In this document: in pieces, positions 1-10,400 of the stretch
Numbering within the stretch: position 1 is the stretch's first letter
Layout of the letters: each line of letters begins with the position of its first letter
Origin: JABWBD01 sp040768665
Lineage (GTDB): Bacteria; Planctomycetota; Planctomycetia; Pirellulales; Thermoguttaceae
Reading direction: 5' to 3'
DNA: 46,886 bases
NCBI GenBank assembly: GCA_040768665.1
Contig: JAXGMN010000076.1
Location: 1 to 46,886 of the forward strand
Position numbers and translations under genes: made by a program
The notes under the pieces: model-generated
What the model was told of the DNA's origin: nothing
The model's input: the letters and a program-made list of their open reading frames with translations, nothing else
The model's database searches: none

Positions 1-193
1 AGAGGTAGAAGCTCTTCGCCCCCGTCGACGTGACGCACAGGGACAGCCAGGGGACCTTTTCGTCGTACCAGTACTGCCGGCCGGAGGCGGGGGAGGGTAA
101 GGCTTCCAATCGTCCCTTGGTGAACGGAATGCGGTTCTTCTCGCCGTCCCCCTTGGTGCTATGCGCTGCCGGCTTCGGTGCTATGTCGGCCAT
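1..193 (-). CDS. Tyrosine recombinase (phage/ICE-type integrase), N-terminal part
   Basis: The minus strand has an open frame from ATG at 193 that runs off the left edge, giving 64 codons without a stop. A purine-rich AGAGGGG lies about 6 nt before the start. The peptide carries the arm-type DNA-binding signature of P4-like integrases: FTKGRLEALP, then a YWYDEKVPWLSL segment and TGAKSFYL, matching the family pattern of Y-x-D-x-K-V-P-G-L-x-L-R-V-T-x-x-G-x-K-S-F. The catalytic domain (R, H-x-x-R, Y) lies outside the window. The gene points away from a tRNA 3' fragment 160 bp to its right, the usual position of an integrase beside an attachment site. The family assignment rests on this N-terminal domain only; whether the enzyme is complete cannot be seen. 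Confidence 0.8.
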   Translation of the reverse strand, partial: MADIAPKPAAHSTKGDGEKNRIPFTKGRLEALPSPASGRQYWYDEKVPWLSLCVTSTGAKSFYL

Positions 194-301
194 GATTCGC
201 CCCTCTGATGGTTTTCGGTGCTATGCCCGGTGCTATGCGCCGCGTCAAAATACGTCAAGTTTGGCATAGCACCGTCAAAACCATGATAGCCGTAACGTCA
301 A
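155..301. promoter_or_regulatory. Repeat cluster between integrase and tRNA fragment (candidate integrase arm sites)
   Basis: The 9-mer GGTGCTATG occurs four times in direct orientation (155, 177, 217, 229) and once inverted as CATAGCACC (265-273). The last direct copy and the inverted copy could form a hairpin. CGTCAA occurs at 243, 253, 273 and 296. Two of the 9-mers lie inside the start of the integrase gene. Short repeated sites flanking the crossover site are typical of arm-type binding sites for integrases with such an N-terminal domain. That role, or autoregulation of the integrase, is inference. Confidence 0.5.
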
Positions 302-354
302 GCTATGTCAACAAGTAGCGACATAGAACCATCTGACGAAAACACCCGTCCTTG

Positions 355-399
355 AGACTCTTAATCAGAGGGTTGATGGTTCGAGTCCATCAGGGGGCA
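355..399 (+). other. 3' fragment of a tRNA gene: probable attachment site (attR)
   Basis: The segment contains the anticodon-loop half ACTCTTAATC, a perfect T-arm (GATGG, loop TTCGAGT, CCATC at 375-391), a 7-nt acceptor strand AGGGGGC (392-398) and discriminator A. The matching 5' acceptor strand and D-arm are absent upstream, so this is not a complete tRNA. The loop CTCTTAA suggests tRNA-Lys(CTT). Integrative elements that insert at a tRNA 3' end leave such a fragment at their far end. The orientation fits an element lying to the left, with its integrase next to this end. Confidence 0.75.
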
Positions 400-403
400 C
401 ATT

Positions 404-440
404 AAGCCTTTCGTGACAATGAGTTGCGAAAGGCTTTTTC
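404..440 (+). terminator. Rho-independent terminator behind the tRNA fragment
   Basis: The arms AAGCCTTTCG (404-413) and CGAAAGGCTT (427-436) form a perfect 10-bp stem with a 13-nt loop, followed by a T run. It sits 5 bp behind the tRNA 3' fragment. It was probably the terminator of the original tRNA, displaced to the far end of the insertion. Confidence 0.85.
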
Positions 441-650
441 TTTATGTCGCAGGTACCTCTTCTCCGGTGCCAGGAGTTAAGTCAAAGACTTCCACACTGT
501 GAATGTGAACCTGGGAGCTCCCAGCAGGTCGGCCATCGCCGGTAGGCGGGCCGTCGAGGTCCCGTCAATCGGCAAACTTGGCTCAAGCAATAGAACCGGT
601 ATGTCCGATAGAAGCAGTAAGCCTCCAATCGGGGCAGGATGTCCGTTTTG
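441..650. other. Intergenic stretch without a gene
   Basis: No coding sequence is convincing here. A perfect 14-bp palindrome CTGGGAGCTCCCAG lies at 511-524. With a terminator before and behind it, the stretch could hold a small RNA, but no known RNA class was recognised. Confidence 0.35.
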
Positions 651-690
651 AAACCCGCTGGTCAGGGCAGACAACCAGCGGGTTTTTTGT
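651..690 (+). terminator. Rho-independent terminator
   Basis: AAACCCGCTGG (651-661) pairs with CCAGCGGGTTT (675-685) around a 13-nt loop, followed by TTT at 686-688. The stem is perfect. What it terminates is not clear. Confidence 0.8.
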
Positions 691-761
691 TTGGCTATAG
701 TATTCCCCATTCGCAACCCTGACACTTATTTGCCGTTCGCCTCCGAGCGAATCGGCTCAAC

Positions 762-809
762 AACCCCCCGGTGAATCGAACGATTCGGTTCGTCGGGGTT
801 TTCTTTTTC
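762..809 (+). terminator. Terminator-like hairpin
   Basis: AACCCC pairs with GGGGTT ahead of a T-rich tail (TTTTCTTTTT). An inner palindrome GAATCGAACGATTC is at 773-786. This is the third terminator-like structure within 400 bp. From here to 1139 no gene is seen. Confidence 0.55.
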
Positions 810-1139
810 TCGGATAGTCGACTGGGAGGTCGCTGAACAACAGGAGGGGCAGCTAGATCGGAGGGGATGCCACGTCCGAGTGGCGGGGGCATGAAGGTGA
901 CGCCGACCTGCGTGAAATGAGGAGCAGGAGTGAGTTCTCAAGACAGTGAGCGACTCCCGCTCGAAGCCCCGAAAACCTAGGGTTTCTTGCTTCTAGGAAT
1001 GCACCTGTTTGGATAGACTGGAGGGAGTACTCATCTTCGGCTCCAAATCTGGCGCTAAACGACCGCGAGACCGCCGTCGGACCGTTTTGTTGGTCGCCGG
1101 CGAATAACGTTGCGAGGGACAGAAGGATTGTCGGGTCGC

Positions 1140-4100
1140 GTGAAGGGAATACTTCCGGGCGTTGTCGGCTACGTCGGCCTGTGGTGCTGTCTGGCTATTG
1201 CCCAGGAAGCCGCGCCACCCGCCGAAACGAGCTCATCGACGGCAGCGGAAGTGGAACCGTCGATCTCCGGGCCACCCGCTGGCACGATTCGCGAAGCCAA
1301 GCCTTCTCTCTGGTACATGAAGGATCCTAAGGACGGCACCCTTAAGCCCGTGATGGGGTGGACCCCTGAGGAGCTAGAAGAACTGGCTCAGATCAAGCTG
1401 GGCTTGAAGCAGCGAGATCATCTTCCCCGTTTCAGTCTGCAGTCGATGTCCGCGTTCGGTGTAGCGCGGGGCAGCTACGCAGAGTTGAAAGTCGAACTTC
1501 GAGTTCTCGTTCGAGATGACCAGGGTGTGCGTGTGCCGCTGCGACTCAACCAAGCGCTGATTCGCGGTGGGGTGGAGTACCAAGGCAGTGGGGAGCAGTT
1601 CCTGGTTTTCGAGGAGGGTAGCGACGGATACGTCAGTTACATTCGCGGCGGCGCCGGAGAGGTTCACCATCTCAAGTTGGATGTGCTAGCCCCGTTGGCA
1701 CTGGTGGGCAATGAAACGCGATTCAAACTGACCGCGCCCCGGGCGACCAGTTGCGAGGTCAAGCTCAAGGTGCCGATCGAAAACGCCGTGGCGAGGGTCT
1801 CCGAAAGCGTGACGCTCCTGCCTTCCTCGGCGGTGCCGGAAGGCGGAACGGAACTGACCGTTTTGGGAAACGGGGGCGACGTTGAGCTTTCCTGGCGCAA
1901 ACAGGACGATCCGCCAGCCGAGATGCCGACAGTCTTGGAGGCGATCGGGGAGGTGCAGGCTCGCGCGGACGGCCGGACCATCCAGTGGGAGGCCAGGATC
2001 TCCGTCAAGGGGTACGGCAGCCCCATGGATCGCTTTCGAATTCGGTTACCCAAGGGAAGCGAGTTCGTGCCGACGGGCACGAACAGTTACACCGTCTCGC
2101 CGGTGGCCAACGAATCGTCGCCGGGAACCCCCGCGGCGCCGCTGGTCGAAGTGCAATTATCGAAGAAGACTTCGGGACCGGAGGAGATCCGATTGGCCGC
2201 ACGCCTTGCCCACGAGGTCGGCACGTCTTCCGAACCGGTAGATCTTGCGGGCTTTGAAGTTGTCGACGCCGCCCGGCAATGGGGGCACATCGCGGTCAGC
2301 GTTGCGGGCGACTGGCACGTCCGGTGTGAGGCGAGTGCGCACGTTCGGCAGGTCGATGCGATGCCGGAATGGCTGCGGTCGGAAGGACTCGTGGCCGGTT
2401 TCGAGTATTTTCGGCAGCCTTATTCGCTGATGGCTCGCGTCGTACCAAGGCAGACGCGGATCAGCGTCGAACCGGAGCACCTTCTGCTGGTCGAATCCAA
2501 TCAGGTCCGCCTGGAGACAAAACTGAAGTACACGGTCCGCGGAGCGAAGGTCTTCCGGCTGAGCGTTGAACTGCCGCAATGGCAACTTGAAGAGGTCGGC
2601 CCCGACAATCTCGTGAATCTGGACGGAGTGGAAATCGACAAGAAGTCCGGCCTGCTCACGATTCCCCTGGCCCAACCCTCGATTGGCCAGATGGAAGTGA
2701 CGATCCGGGCCAGTCTTCCCGTGGACGGCCGGCAGGGCTCTTTGCCCCTGGAACTTCCCCGGCCGCAGGCCGGCCTGGTCGGTCCTGCGGCCCTCGTGGT
2801 TCTGCCGGCTGACAACGTGGAGTTGACGCCGAACGCCGAGTCGACCCAGGGATTGGTGCGACAGCAGGTGGAAGTTGCTCCCGAGATCAAACGGCCGAAG
2901 TGGCAGCAAGCGCCCTTATTTTACCGCGCCGAGGGGTCCAAGGCGATCTTTGCGACCGATTTCCGCGTGCGGTCGCAAGAGATATCGGCTGCCATTTCCT
3001 CGCGAGCCGCCGTGGACCGGAAGACCGCGGAGGTCGAACAGAAAATTGCCTACACGATTTCCTATGAACCGGCAGATCGGCTCGTGCTCGACCTGCCGGG
3101 GGAACTTGCAGCAGCCGGACGAGTCCTTGTTTTACTGAAAGATCAGGCCCTGTCTCTCACAGATATCGATTCGCAAGCGGGCGCGGAAAGCCAAGGGGAC
3201 CGCGTTCGCAAGAGCGTGGGCTTGCCCGAGCCATGCATTGGGGCTTGCGAACTGACGGTGCGCTATTCGGTTGAGCTTCGTGCGCCTTCTTCTTCGGCGG
3301 TCGCTGTTTCGCGAATCCCCCTGGTCATGCCGGACGCTGCCGATATCACGGCCAATACGCTTTTTCTGGCGGCGGCGGACGGGATCCGTTTGCAGCATCG
3401 GGAAGGCCCATGGCGGCTTTGGGAAGACACCCTCTCAACGGCGCCGAGGAGCGAGGGCCTTCGCTTGTCAACGACACAGCGAGCCGACGAGGTGACGTTT
3501 GCGATACAGTTCGAAGACAACCGCCGGGCCGGCTCGACCGTCGTCAGCCGGGCGTGGGTGCAAACCTGGCTCATGGGCACATCGCGGCAGGATCGAGCTG
3601 TCTTCCGTTTCGCCAGCAGCGAAAGCCACATCCAGGTCGTACTTCCCGCGGGCGTGAATCCCGACGAAGAAGTCGAGATTTTTCTCGACGGCAAACCCGT
3701 CGCTCAGCATCCGACGCCGTTTGGACGACTCGTCGTGCCGCTGACATCCTCATCGGGAACCTCGTTGCACCAACTGGATCTGTCTTATCACTGCCGCGCC
3801 GTGCGTCCCGGTCCCGGCTCGGTTCGATTGGAGCTGCCCCGGCTCGGCGAGAACGTCTGGACGCGCCGAATGTACTGGGAACTGGTGCTGCCGGGCAACG
3901 AGCACCTGCTCGCGGCGCCACCCGGGCTCACGCCCGAGATTCGCTGGAATTGGAACGGCGCGCTTTGGTGCCGCGCGCCGAGCCTCGATCAGGCGGCACT
4001 GGAGGACTGGGTTGGGGCGCAGCCGGCGGCCCCCCTGCCGACCGGCGCCAACCGGTACCTCTTCAGCAGCCTGGGAGCTGCCGGGCAAGGCGAGTTCCGG

Positions 4101-4493
4101 ACGGCGACGCGGTCGCTCGTTGTCTTGACGCTGTCGGGCGTCGCGCTCGTCGCGGGCCTGTTGTTGATTTACATCCCGGCAATGCGGCACCCGGCGATGC
4201 TGCTGGCGATCGTCGTCGCCTTGACCGGTGCGGCCCTCGTTCATCCCGGACCGTCGCTATTGGCCGCACAGGCCGCCAGCCTCGGCGTGGTTCTCACTCT
4301 CCTGGCCGGTTTGCTCCAGAGAACTTTCCATCGAAAGCGAGCAGGCGCCCCCGCGGTCGAACGAGGAAGCTCGATGCTGTTCGAGAAAGGCTCGTCGCAG
4401 GTCCCGCATCGAACATTGCCGGCCGACGATCGCGCCGCGCCCGATATGGTGTCGACGGCGACTCATGCACCCGTTTCCGATTCGCACGCATGA
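1140..4493 (+). CDS. Giant exported beta-rich protein with C-terminal membrane segments (module 1)
   Basis: This gene encodes about 1117 residues of unknown function. GTG at 1140 is preferred because an AGAAGGA ribosome site lies 12 nt upstream and the protein then begins with a good signal peptide (MKGILPGVVGYVGLW, ending near CLAIAQE). The body is mostly alternating hydrophobic/polar residues, as in stacked beta domains, without known catalytic motifs. It starts with a short region (WYMKDPKDGTLKPVMGWTPE) whose counterparts occur in both modules of the next gene. Residues about 989-1060 form two or three hydrophobic helices followed by a basic tail, so the protein is probably anchored at its C-terminus with the body outside the cytoplasm. 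Its stop overlaps the next start as ATGA, implying one operon. An earlier in-frame TTG at 1110 is possible. Confidence 0.75.
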   Translation: MKGILPGVVGYVGLWCCLAIAQEAAPPAETSSSTAAEVEPSISGPPAGTIREAKPSLWYMKDPKDGTLKPVMGWTPEELEELAQIKLGLKQRDHLPRFSLQSMSAFGVARGSYAELKVELRVLVRDDQGVRVPLRLNQALIRGGVEYQGSGEQFLVFEEGSDGYVSYIRGGAGEVHHLKLDVLAPLALVGNETRFKLTAPRATSCEVKLKVPIENAVARVSESVTLLPSSAVPEGGTELTVLGNGGDVELSWRKQDDPPAEMPTVLEAIGEVQARADGRTIQWEARISVKGYGSPMDRFRIRLPKGSEFVPTGTNSYTVSPVANESSPGTPAAPLVEVQLSKKTSGPEEIRLAARLAHEVGTSSEPVDLAGFEVVDAARQWGHIAVSVAGDWHVRCEASAHVRQVDAMPEWLRSEGLVAGFEYFRQPYSLMARVVPRQTRISVEPEHLLLVESNQVRLETKLKYTVRGAKVFRLSVELPQWQLEEVGPDNLVNLDGVEIDKKSGLLTIPLAQPSIGQMEVTIRASLPVDGRQGSLPLELPRPQAGLVGPAALVVLPADNVELTPNAESTQGLVRQQVEVAPEIKRPKWQQAPLFYRAEGSKAIFATDFRVRSQEISAAISSRAAVDRKTAEVEQKIAYTISYEPADRLVLDLPGELAAAGRVLVLLKDQALSLTDIDSQAGAESQGDRVRKSVGLPEPCIGACELTVRYSVELRAPSSSAVAVSRIPLVMPDAADITANTLFLAAADGIRLQHREGPWRLWEDTLSTAPRSEGLRLSTTQRADEVTFAIQFEDNRRAGSTVVSRAWVQTWLMGTSRQDRAVFRFASSESHIQVVLPAGVNPDEEVEIFLDGKPVAQHPTPFGRLVVPLTSSSGTSLHQLDLSYHCRAVRPGPGSVRLELPRLGENVWTRRMYWELVLPGNEHLLAAPPGLTPEIRWNWNGALWCRAPSLDQAALEDWVGAQPAAPLPTGANRYLFSSLGAAGQGEFRTATRSLVVLTLSGVALVAGLLLIYIPAMRHPAMLLAIVVALTGAALVHPGPSLLAAQAASLGVVLTLLAGLLQRTFHRKRAGAPAVERGSSMLFEKGSSQVPHRTLPADDRAAPDMVSTATHAPVSDSHA

Positions 4494-7400
4494 CTTCCCG
4501 CCTTTTTCCAGCACGGATTCTAGTTCTCGTGGCATACGGTGTTGCGGTCGGAACGTTCTCTGCGGTCACGGCATCGGAGGCGGGCGGCCCGGCGGCGCTC
4601 GAGTTTCGCCGAATCTACACCCCTGAAGGTCAGTTGGAGGAGATGCCTCGGGATCACGTCCGCTACCTGCCGATGAAGGCCGAACAATTCGAACAACTGC
4701 TCGCCGCGGGGCGCAACTCGGGCAGCGACATTCCGGCAGGCGGCGTTTGGATCTCCTCGGCGCGATATACCGCCAGTCTCACCTCCAAAGACGTGCTCCT
4801 GGGCGAGGCGACGCTCGAGATTCTTCACCGGGGAGCCGGCCGTGCCGTGCTGTCCCTGGAGCCCTGCGGAATCGCGATCTCCAACGCCCGCTGGCTCATG
4901 GAACCGCCGGAGCCGGCAACCATCGGGCTGGGAGCGGAGGGCAAACTCGAAGCCCTTGTGGAACGATCCGCAAAACTACACTTTCAATGGTCGGTTCGCG
5001 GCAGCCGCGATTCGAGCGGCGTACTGTGGTTTCCGCTAGACTTGCCCGCCAGCCCGAGCAATTCCCTGACGCTGGACTTGAGCGCTGAAGTGCATCCGTT
5101 GGTCAAGCCCGGCATCGTCGTAAGAGAACCTCCCCAAGGGGACGTTTCGACGGCTGCGAATGCCGCTCGATGGCAGATTGAACTGGGCGGCCACAGCCGA
5201 GTGGAGCTTCGGCTTGTGCCGAGCCAGCAGGCGGATTCCGGCCGCCAGTTGATGCTGTCGAAGCAATTCCTCGTCTACGATGTCTCTTTGCGAGGCATCG
5301 AACTTTCGGCCGAGCTCCGCCTGGACGTGCACCATGAGCCGATTCGGCAGTTGACCGTGGGCTTGGATGCCGGTATGGAGCTGGTTGCGGCGCGGTATGG
5401 GGATTCGGCGGTCCGCTGGTCGATCCTGTCTCGCCCGGCGGGAGGAACGGGCAATCGCGTGTTGCTCGAGTTGCCGGAACCCGTGCAGGGAGCCGAACGC
5501 ATCATCAAGCTGAGAGCCGTCGGCCCGACCGTGACCGGCAAGCGTTGGCGTCTGCCGGGCCTCCGCACCGAGGGGGCGTTCTGGCAGGAAGGCAATGCCA
5601 CGATCGCCGTCCGCGCCCCGCTGAGCCTCAAACAACTAGCACCGATTGGGGGTCGCCAGGCGAAAACGGGAACATTGTCGTTTCCACGGCCGGGCGAAAC
5701 GGCCGACATTCAGTATTTTTCCAAGGACGCAGGAGTCGAAGTCCTGGTAGCCCCGGTCGAGGTACCGGTACGTTTGATCACAGGTACTGCCGTGGAGCTC
5801 GGCAACAGCGGTGTAACCGGCGAGGTGGTCGCCGAACTGTCCGTGCCTGACGGAGAGATTTTTCAACTTGAAGCTGAAATCGGCCGACAGTGGTTGATCG
5901 ATTCCGTCCGCTCGCATCCTCCCGAGGCGTTGGGGGATGGGTGGAGTATCAAGCGGGACTCGAAGAGGCTTGTCATCCCGCTGGATCAGGCACTGTCGCC
6001 GGCTCGGCCGGTCCGGCTGATCGTGTCGGGGCGGCGCCTGCATTCGCCGCTGGGGCGTTCGCTTACAGTTCAGGATCTGACACCGCTTCAGTTCGTCGGC
6101 ATCGCAGACCAGCGACATCTCTTGACGCTGCGCACCGTCGAACCGTATCGTCTCAAGCTGGATGGGGCCGAATCACTATCCCGGGTGAATCCCGATGCCC
6201 TCAGACCCGGGAAGCAGAGCCTTTTTCTCCGGCCGCCAGGAGAGTTCCTGTTCGAGAACGACGGGAATGTGAAGCGTCTGAGGGTCTCACTCGCCACTCC
6301 CAAGCCGAGTTATTCCGCTACGATCGGGGTGGAAGCGTCTGTTACGGAAAGGACCTTGGCGGAGTCGTACCAGTTTCGAATCGTCCCCAACGATGCCCCG
6401 ATCGAACGCCTCCTTATCCACTTCTCCTGCCCCCGACCGGAGTCCCCGAAGTGGAACCTTGCGAGCGGCACAGACGACTCGTATTCCGCCCGGCGTCTTT
6501 CGGGAGCGGAGCAGGCAGCCGCCGGATTGGATACGCGTGGAGAAACTTGGGAGCTTGCCTTCGGCAAAGCCAAGGTGGGCCCTTTCGAAATCGGCGCCGC
6601 CCGTTTCTCCGACATGTCCGGCAACCAGGCAATCAGTCTTGCAGGATTGCCTCTGGCTGCTCAACAAAAGGGGACGTTGATTGTTCGTTCGCTGGTAGGC
6701 CGGGCAGTGCGAGTAGCCAGCGCGATGCTAGATCCATTGCCCGTACCGTTCGAGCCTTTTGAAAAACAGAACACGGCCATGGCGGCATATCGTTACGACC
6801 CGGTAAACGACGCCGCCAATTCGGACGAAGCTGCAGCGACGGTGGCTGTCGATTCCCAGTCCTTGCCTTTGGCTTGGATTTGGAATTGCGTGCTGCGATC
6901 GAGGTATTACATCGACGGTTCGGGCCAGCACTCGGCGATCTTTCGCCTGGAGAACTCGGGTAAGGCCGACCTTACGATTCGCCTGCCTTCACAACTGGCG
7001 GAGAATCCGCCGCTCGTTGTCGATGCAGATGCCTCGCGCGCGGCATGGCGGAGGGAATCCACGACGGAGAACGACCGAATCGTCGTGGATCTTCCACCGG
7101 GGCGACGGTTTCCGACGGTTCGCGTGCATTTTGCGACGCGGCCTCAAAGCTCCGGAGCTTTGCAGGCAGTCAGCCCGCCTACGCCCGTTGCCGACATTCC
7201 TGTCGTTTCGCAGAATTGGACGGTCTGGCTGCCGCCCGGCTATCAATTCGCAGACCCCAGGTCTCCGGATTTGTCCGGCCGCAGCAAGCCACTCACCTGG
7301 AGCCAGCGTCTTTTCGGGCCGCTTGCGCGCCCGGCGGAGCGGCATCCCTTCCGCTTTTCCGACGTTGGAAGCTGGACCGAAGTGCTGTGGCGCAGGCATG

Positions 7401-10400
7401 AGGAGGCAGAGGCGGGGCAGACGCTCATCGGAGGGCCGAGCGGGCCGGAGCCGGAACAAGACGGCCTCCGGCAGGCCGACTTTCCACAGCCGCCGCAGGA
7501 GAGCCCGGGACCGTGGGTGAACCTCGCCGCCGGGGACGAGTTGGCAGACACCGTCGGCTGGTCCGTCGCCCGACTGGAGATTCCGCCCGGCCGTTCGGTC
7601 CGGCTGGCGGTGATCCGTCGCGACCTGCACCGCATTACCCTTTGGTTGGCCCTGTTGCTGGCAGTCGCACTGTCGTGGTGGGGTGCCGGAAAGCGTCCCG
7701 CGGTCGTCGTCGCCATCGGGTTCGCGGCCGCAGCCGCGACATGTGTTCTGCCCGACTTCTACGCTCCGGCCGGTTCAGGGATCGTATTGGGGCTGCTGGT
7801 CGGCCTTGGGTGTGCGCTCGTTCGAGGCGGGCGCCGGCAAACGGATCCTGCTGGCGAGTTGACGCGAATCGGGTTTTCGACAGTTCACCGCACGGCGGGG
7901 CTGCGAGGTTCATCGGTGGTCATGATGATCGCCGCGGCCGGTGTTGCCGGCGCCGCGTCCGCCCCGGACTTGACCAGGGCCGAAGAACCGCCACCGCAAG
8001 ACGTCTACAACGTGCTGATTCCGGTGGACGCGGACGAAAAGCCGACCGGCGGCACGTACTACGTTCCGGAGTCGCTCTACCAGGAGCTTCGGCGTCGGTC
8101 CGACGAGAGCGATGCTGCGCCCCAGGGATGGCTGCTGCGTTCTGCGAGCTACCGCGGAGTGCTTGCTCGACAATCCGGACCGGAACAATTCGCGATGACC
8201 GAACTGGTTGCCTCGTTCGATGTGGAGGTGCACAGTCCGACCACGACGGTCCGGATTCCGCTCGGCCGCCGGCGAGTGAACCTCCTTCCGAACGGGGCAA
8301 CTCTCGACGGGGAGCCAGTCCAGCCGGAATGGCGCGACGACGAAATGCTTGCAGTTCCGATTGCCGAGCCGGGAGTGTACCAACTCGAGCTTGCGTTGCA
8401 TCCGATCACTCAAGACCTGGGGAGTCATCGAGGGATCGTTGTCGAGATTCCGCGATTGGCCACGTCCCGGTTGGAAATCGACCTGCCTCCCAATGCTCCG
8501 CTTGTGGAGGTTCCTAGCGCCAAAGGGGCCGTAGTCATCCAACAGACGCCACCGCGCGTGCTTGCCGAACTCGGCGCCACGGATCGGCTCGAGGTCCGCT
8601 GGTCTGAAACGGCTGCCAGCCCGGGTTTCGGACCTGGCATGGACGTCGAGCAGTTGCTCTGGTTGAAGATCCATCCCGGATCGGTTGTTCTCGGCGCGAA
8701 ACTGAAGATCAGGGCGATCGAAGGGAGCATACGCCGGCTCCGCGTGAATACGGACCCGCGGCTCCGACTGCTGCCGTTTCGCGAAGCGGATGGCGCCGTC
8801 GCACAGGTCCACACGACCGCAGGGCAGCCCCAGAAGATCCAATTGGAGTTGGCAAAGCCGATCGAAGACCAGGCAACCGTGGAATTGCATTTCCTTCTTA
8901 CGGGCGCGTCGGGAATCGGGCACGTCCGGCTGCCTCTCCTGGAACTCGAGGGGGCCCGGGTGGTGAAACGCTGGATGGCCGCTTCCGTGGATCCTGCGCT
9001 GGACTATGAGCAGCAGTTCTCGGACACCGTCGAGCCGGTTGCCCCTCCGGAATTCGAAGTTGCTTGGGGGCGGGCCGAATCGCAGCCGATGTTCGCATAC
9101 AGTTTCGATTCCGCTCAGCCGAATTGGTCCCTCGCCACGCGGCCCGACGAACCGCAAATCGTTGTCGACCAGGTGCTTGCCGTAAGCCTGGCTCCCGGCA
9201 CTGCCCAGGTGCAATTCGACGTTCGCCTGGTCACGACCGGATACGAGTTCCAATATCGGGTGTTGGCGCCCAGGGACTTGCAGGTGGACAAAGTCTCGAT
9301 TCGAGAGCAGGCGGTCGAGCGGGTGGCGCGATGGTCTCGCGACGGCGACGGAGCGGTCGTCATCTTTCTGAACGGCCCGGCGGCCGAAGACCAGGAGCTT
9401 TCTCTGTCGGGGCATATGCCCGTGCCGATGCGAGGCCGCTGCGGCCTGCCACAACTGAGGGTCGACGGCACCGAGATGCGTTCGTGCGAAATCCAGTTGT
9501 TTCGCGAACCTTCGGTCCTTGTCGAAGTTGAGAAGAAAAAAGGGCTCGTCGACGTGGAACTGCCGATTGTCGGCCAGGACAAGGCGGAACTCGGCCGGCT
9601 GGTATCCTGGTTTACGGTCGCCGACTGCTCGGAGCAGGCGACGGCGGAGCTCTCCATCGCGCCGAACCAACCGGAGGCTGTGGCCCGCCAGACCATCCGG
9701 CTGCGCAGCGGACCGGCAGGCTGGGAAGCGGATGTCGAGCACCTGATCGTCGTCCGGCGAGGTGTCGTCGATGAATTCCGTTTGCAGGTCCCGCCGGAGT
9801 GGCCCGGTCCCTACCGGGTCGAGCCTAACGTATCCCTGGAGACTCGCGAGTCTTTGGAAGACCGCGGGCGCGAGCTGATCATCCGGCCCCGGCTGGCCGT
9901 CCGCGGCGAATACCGCCTGAAGATCACAGGGCCGCTTGCACCGAAAGGGCAGCCTATCGGCGTTCCTCGCGTGCGACTGCTCGAAGCGCGGACGGAAAAG
10001 ACGGTCTGCATTCTGCCGACGTTGGTCGGCGATGAGCCGGTCTACTGGGAGACCCGCGGCCTCAGCCCGGTGGAAGTTTCCGAGGGCGTGGTTTCCGTGG
10101 ACCGTTCCGAATCGCTGGTCGCCTTTGAGTCGCAGGAGGAATCCTTTCAGGCGATCCTCGATCTTCAGTCCGCGACCGAGCGATTGCCAACCGTGCTGCT
10201 TGCCGACACTCAGATTGCGTGGCACGACAACGGAGCCTATCATGGGCTTGCCATCTTCGATATCGAGCCGGCCGGCGAAACGGATCTGCCGTTGAAGCTG
10301 CCGGAACGGGCAGAACTGGTTCACCTGCGGGTCGGAGGCATGCCGGTTGCGCCGGAAGAAGCAGACGACGGTTCCTGGCTGGTCCGTCCGCTCTCTGCCG

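Noticed and set aside
30..269. 79-codon plus-strand frame
   Set aside because: It is antisense to the integrase N-terminus, which has a recognisable domain and ribosome site.
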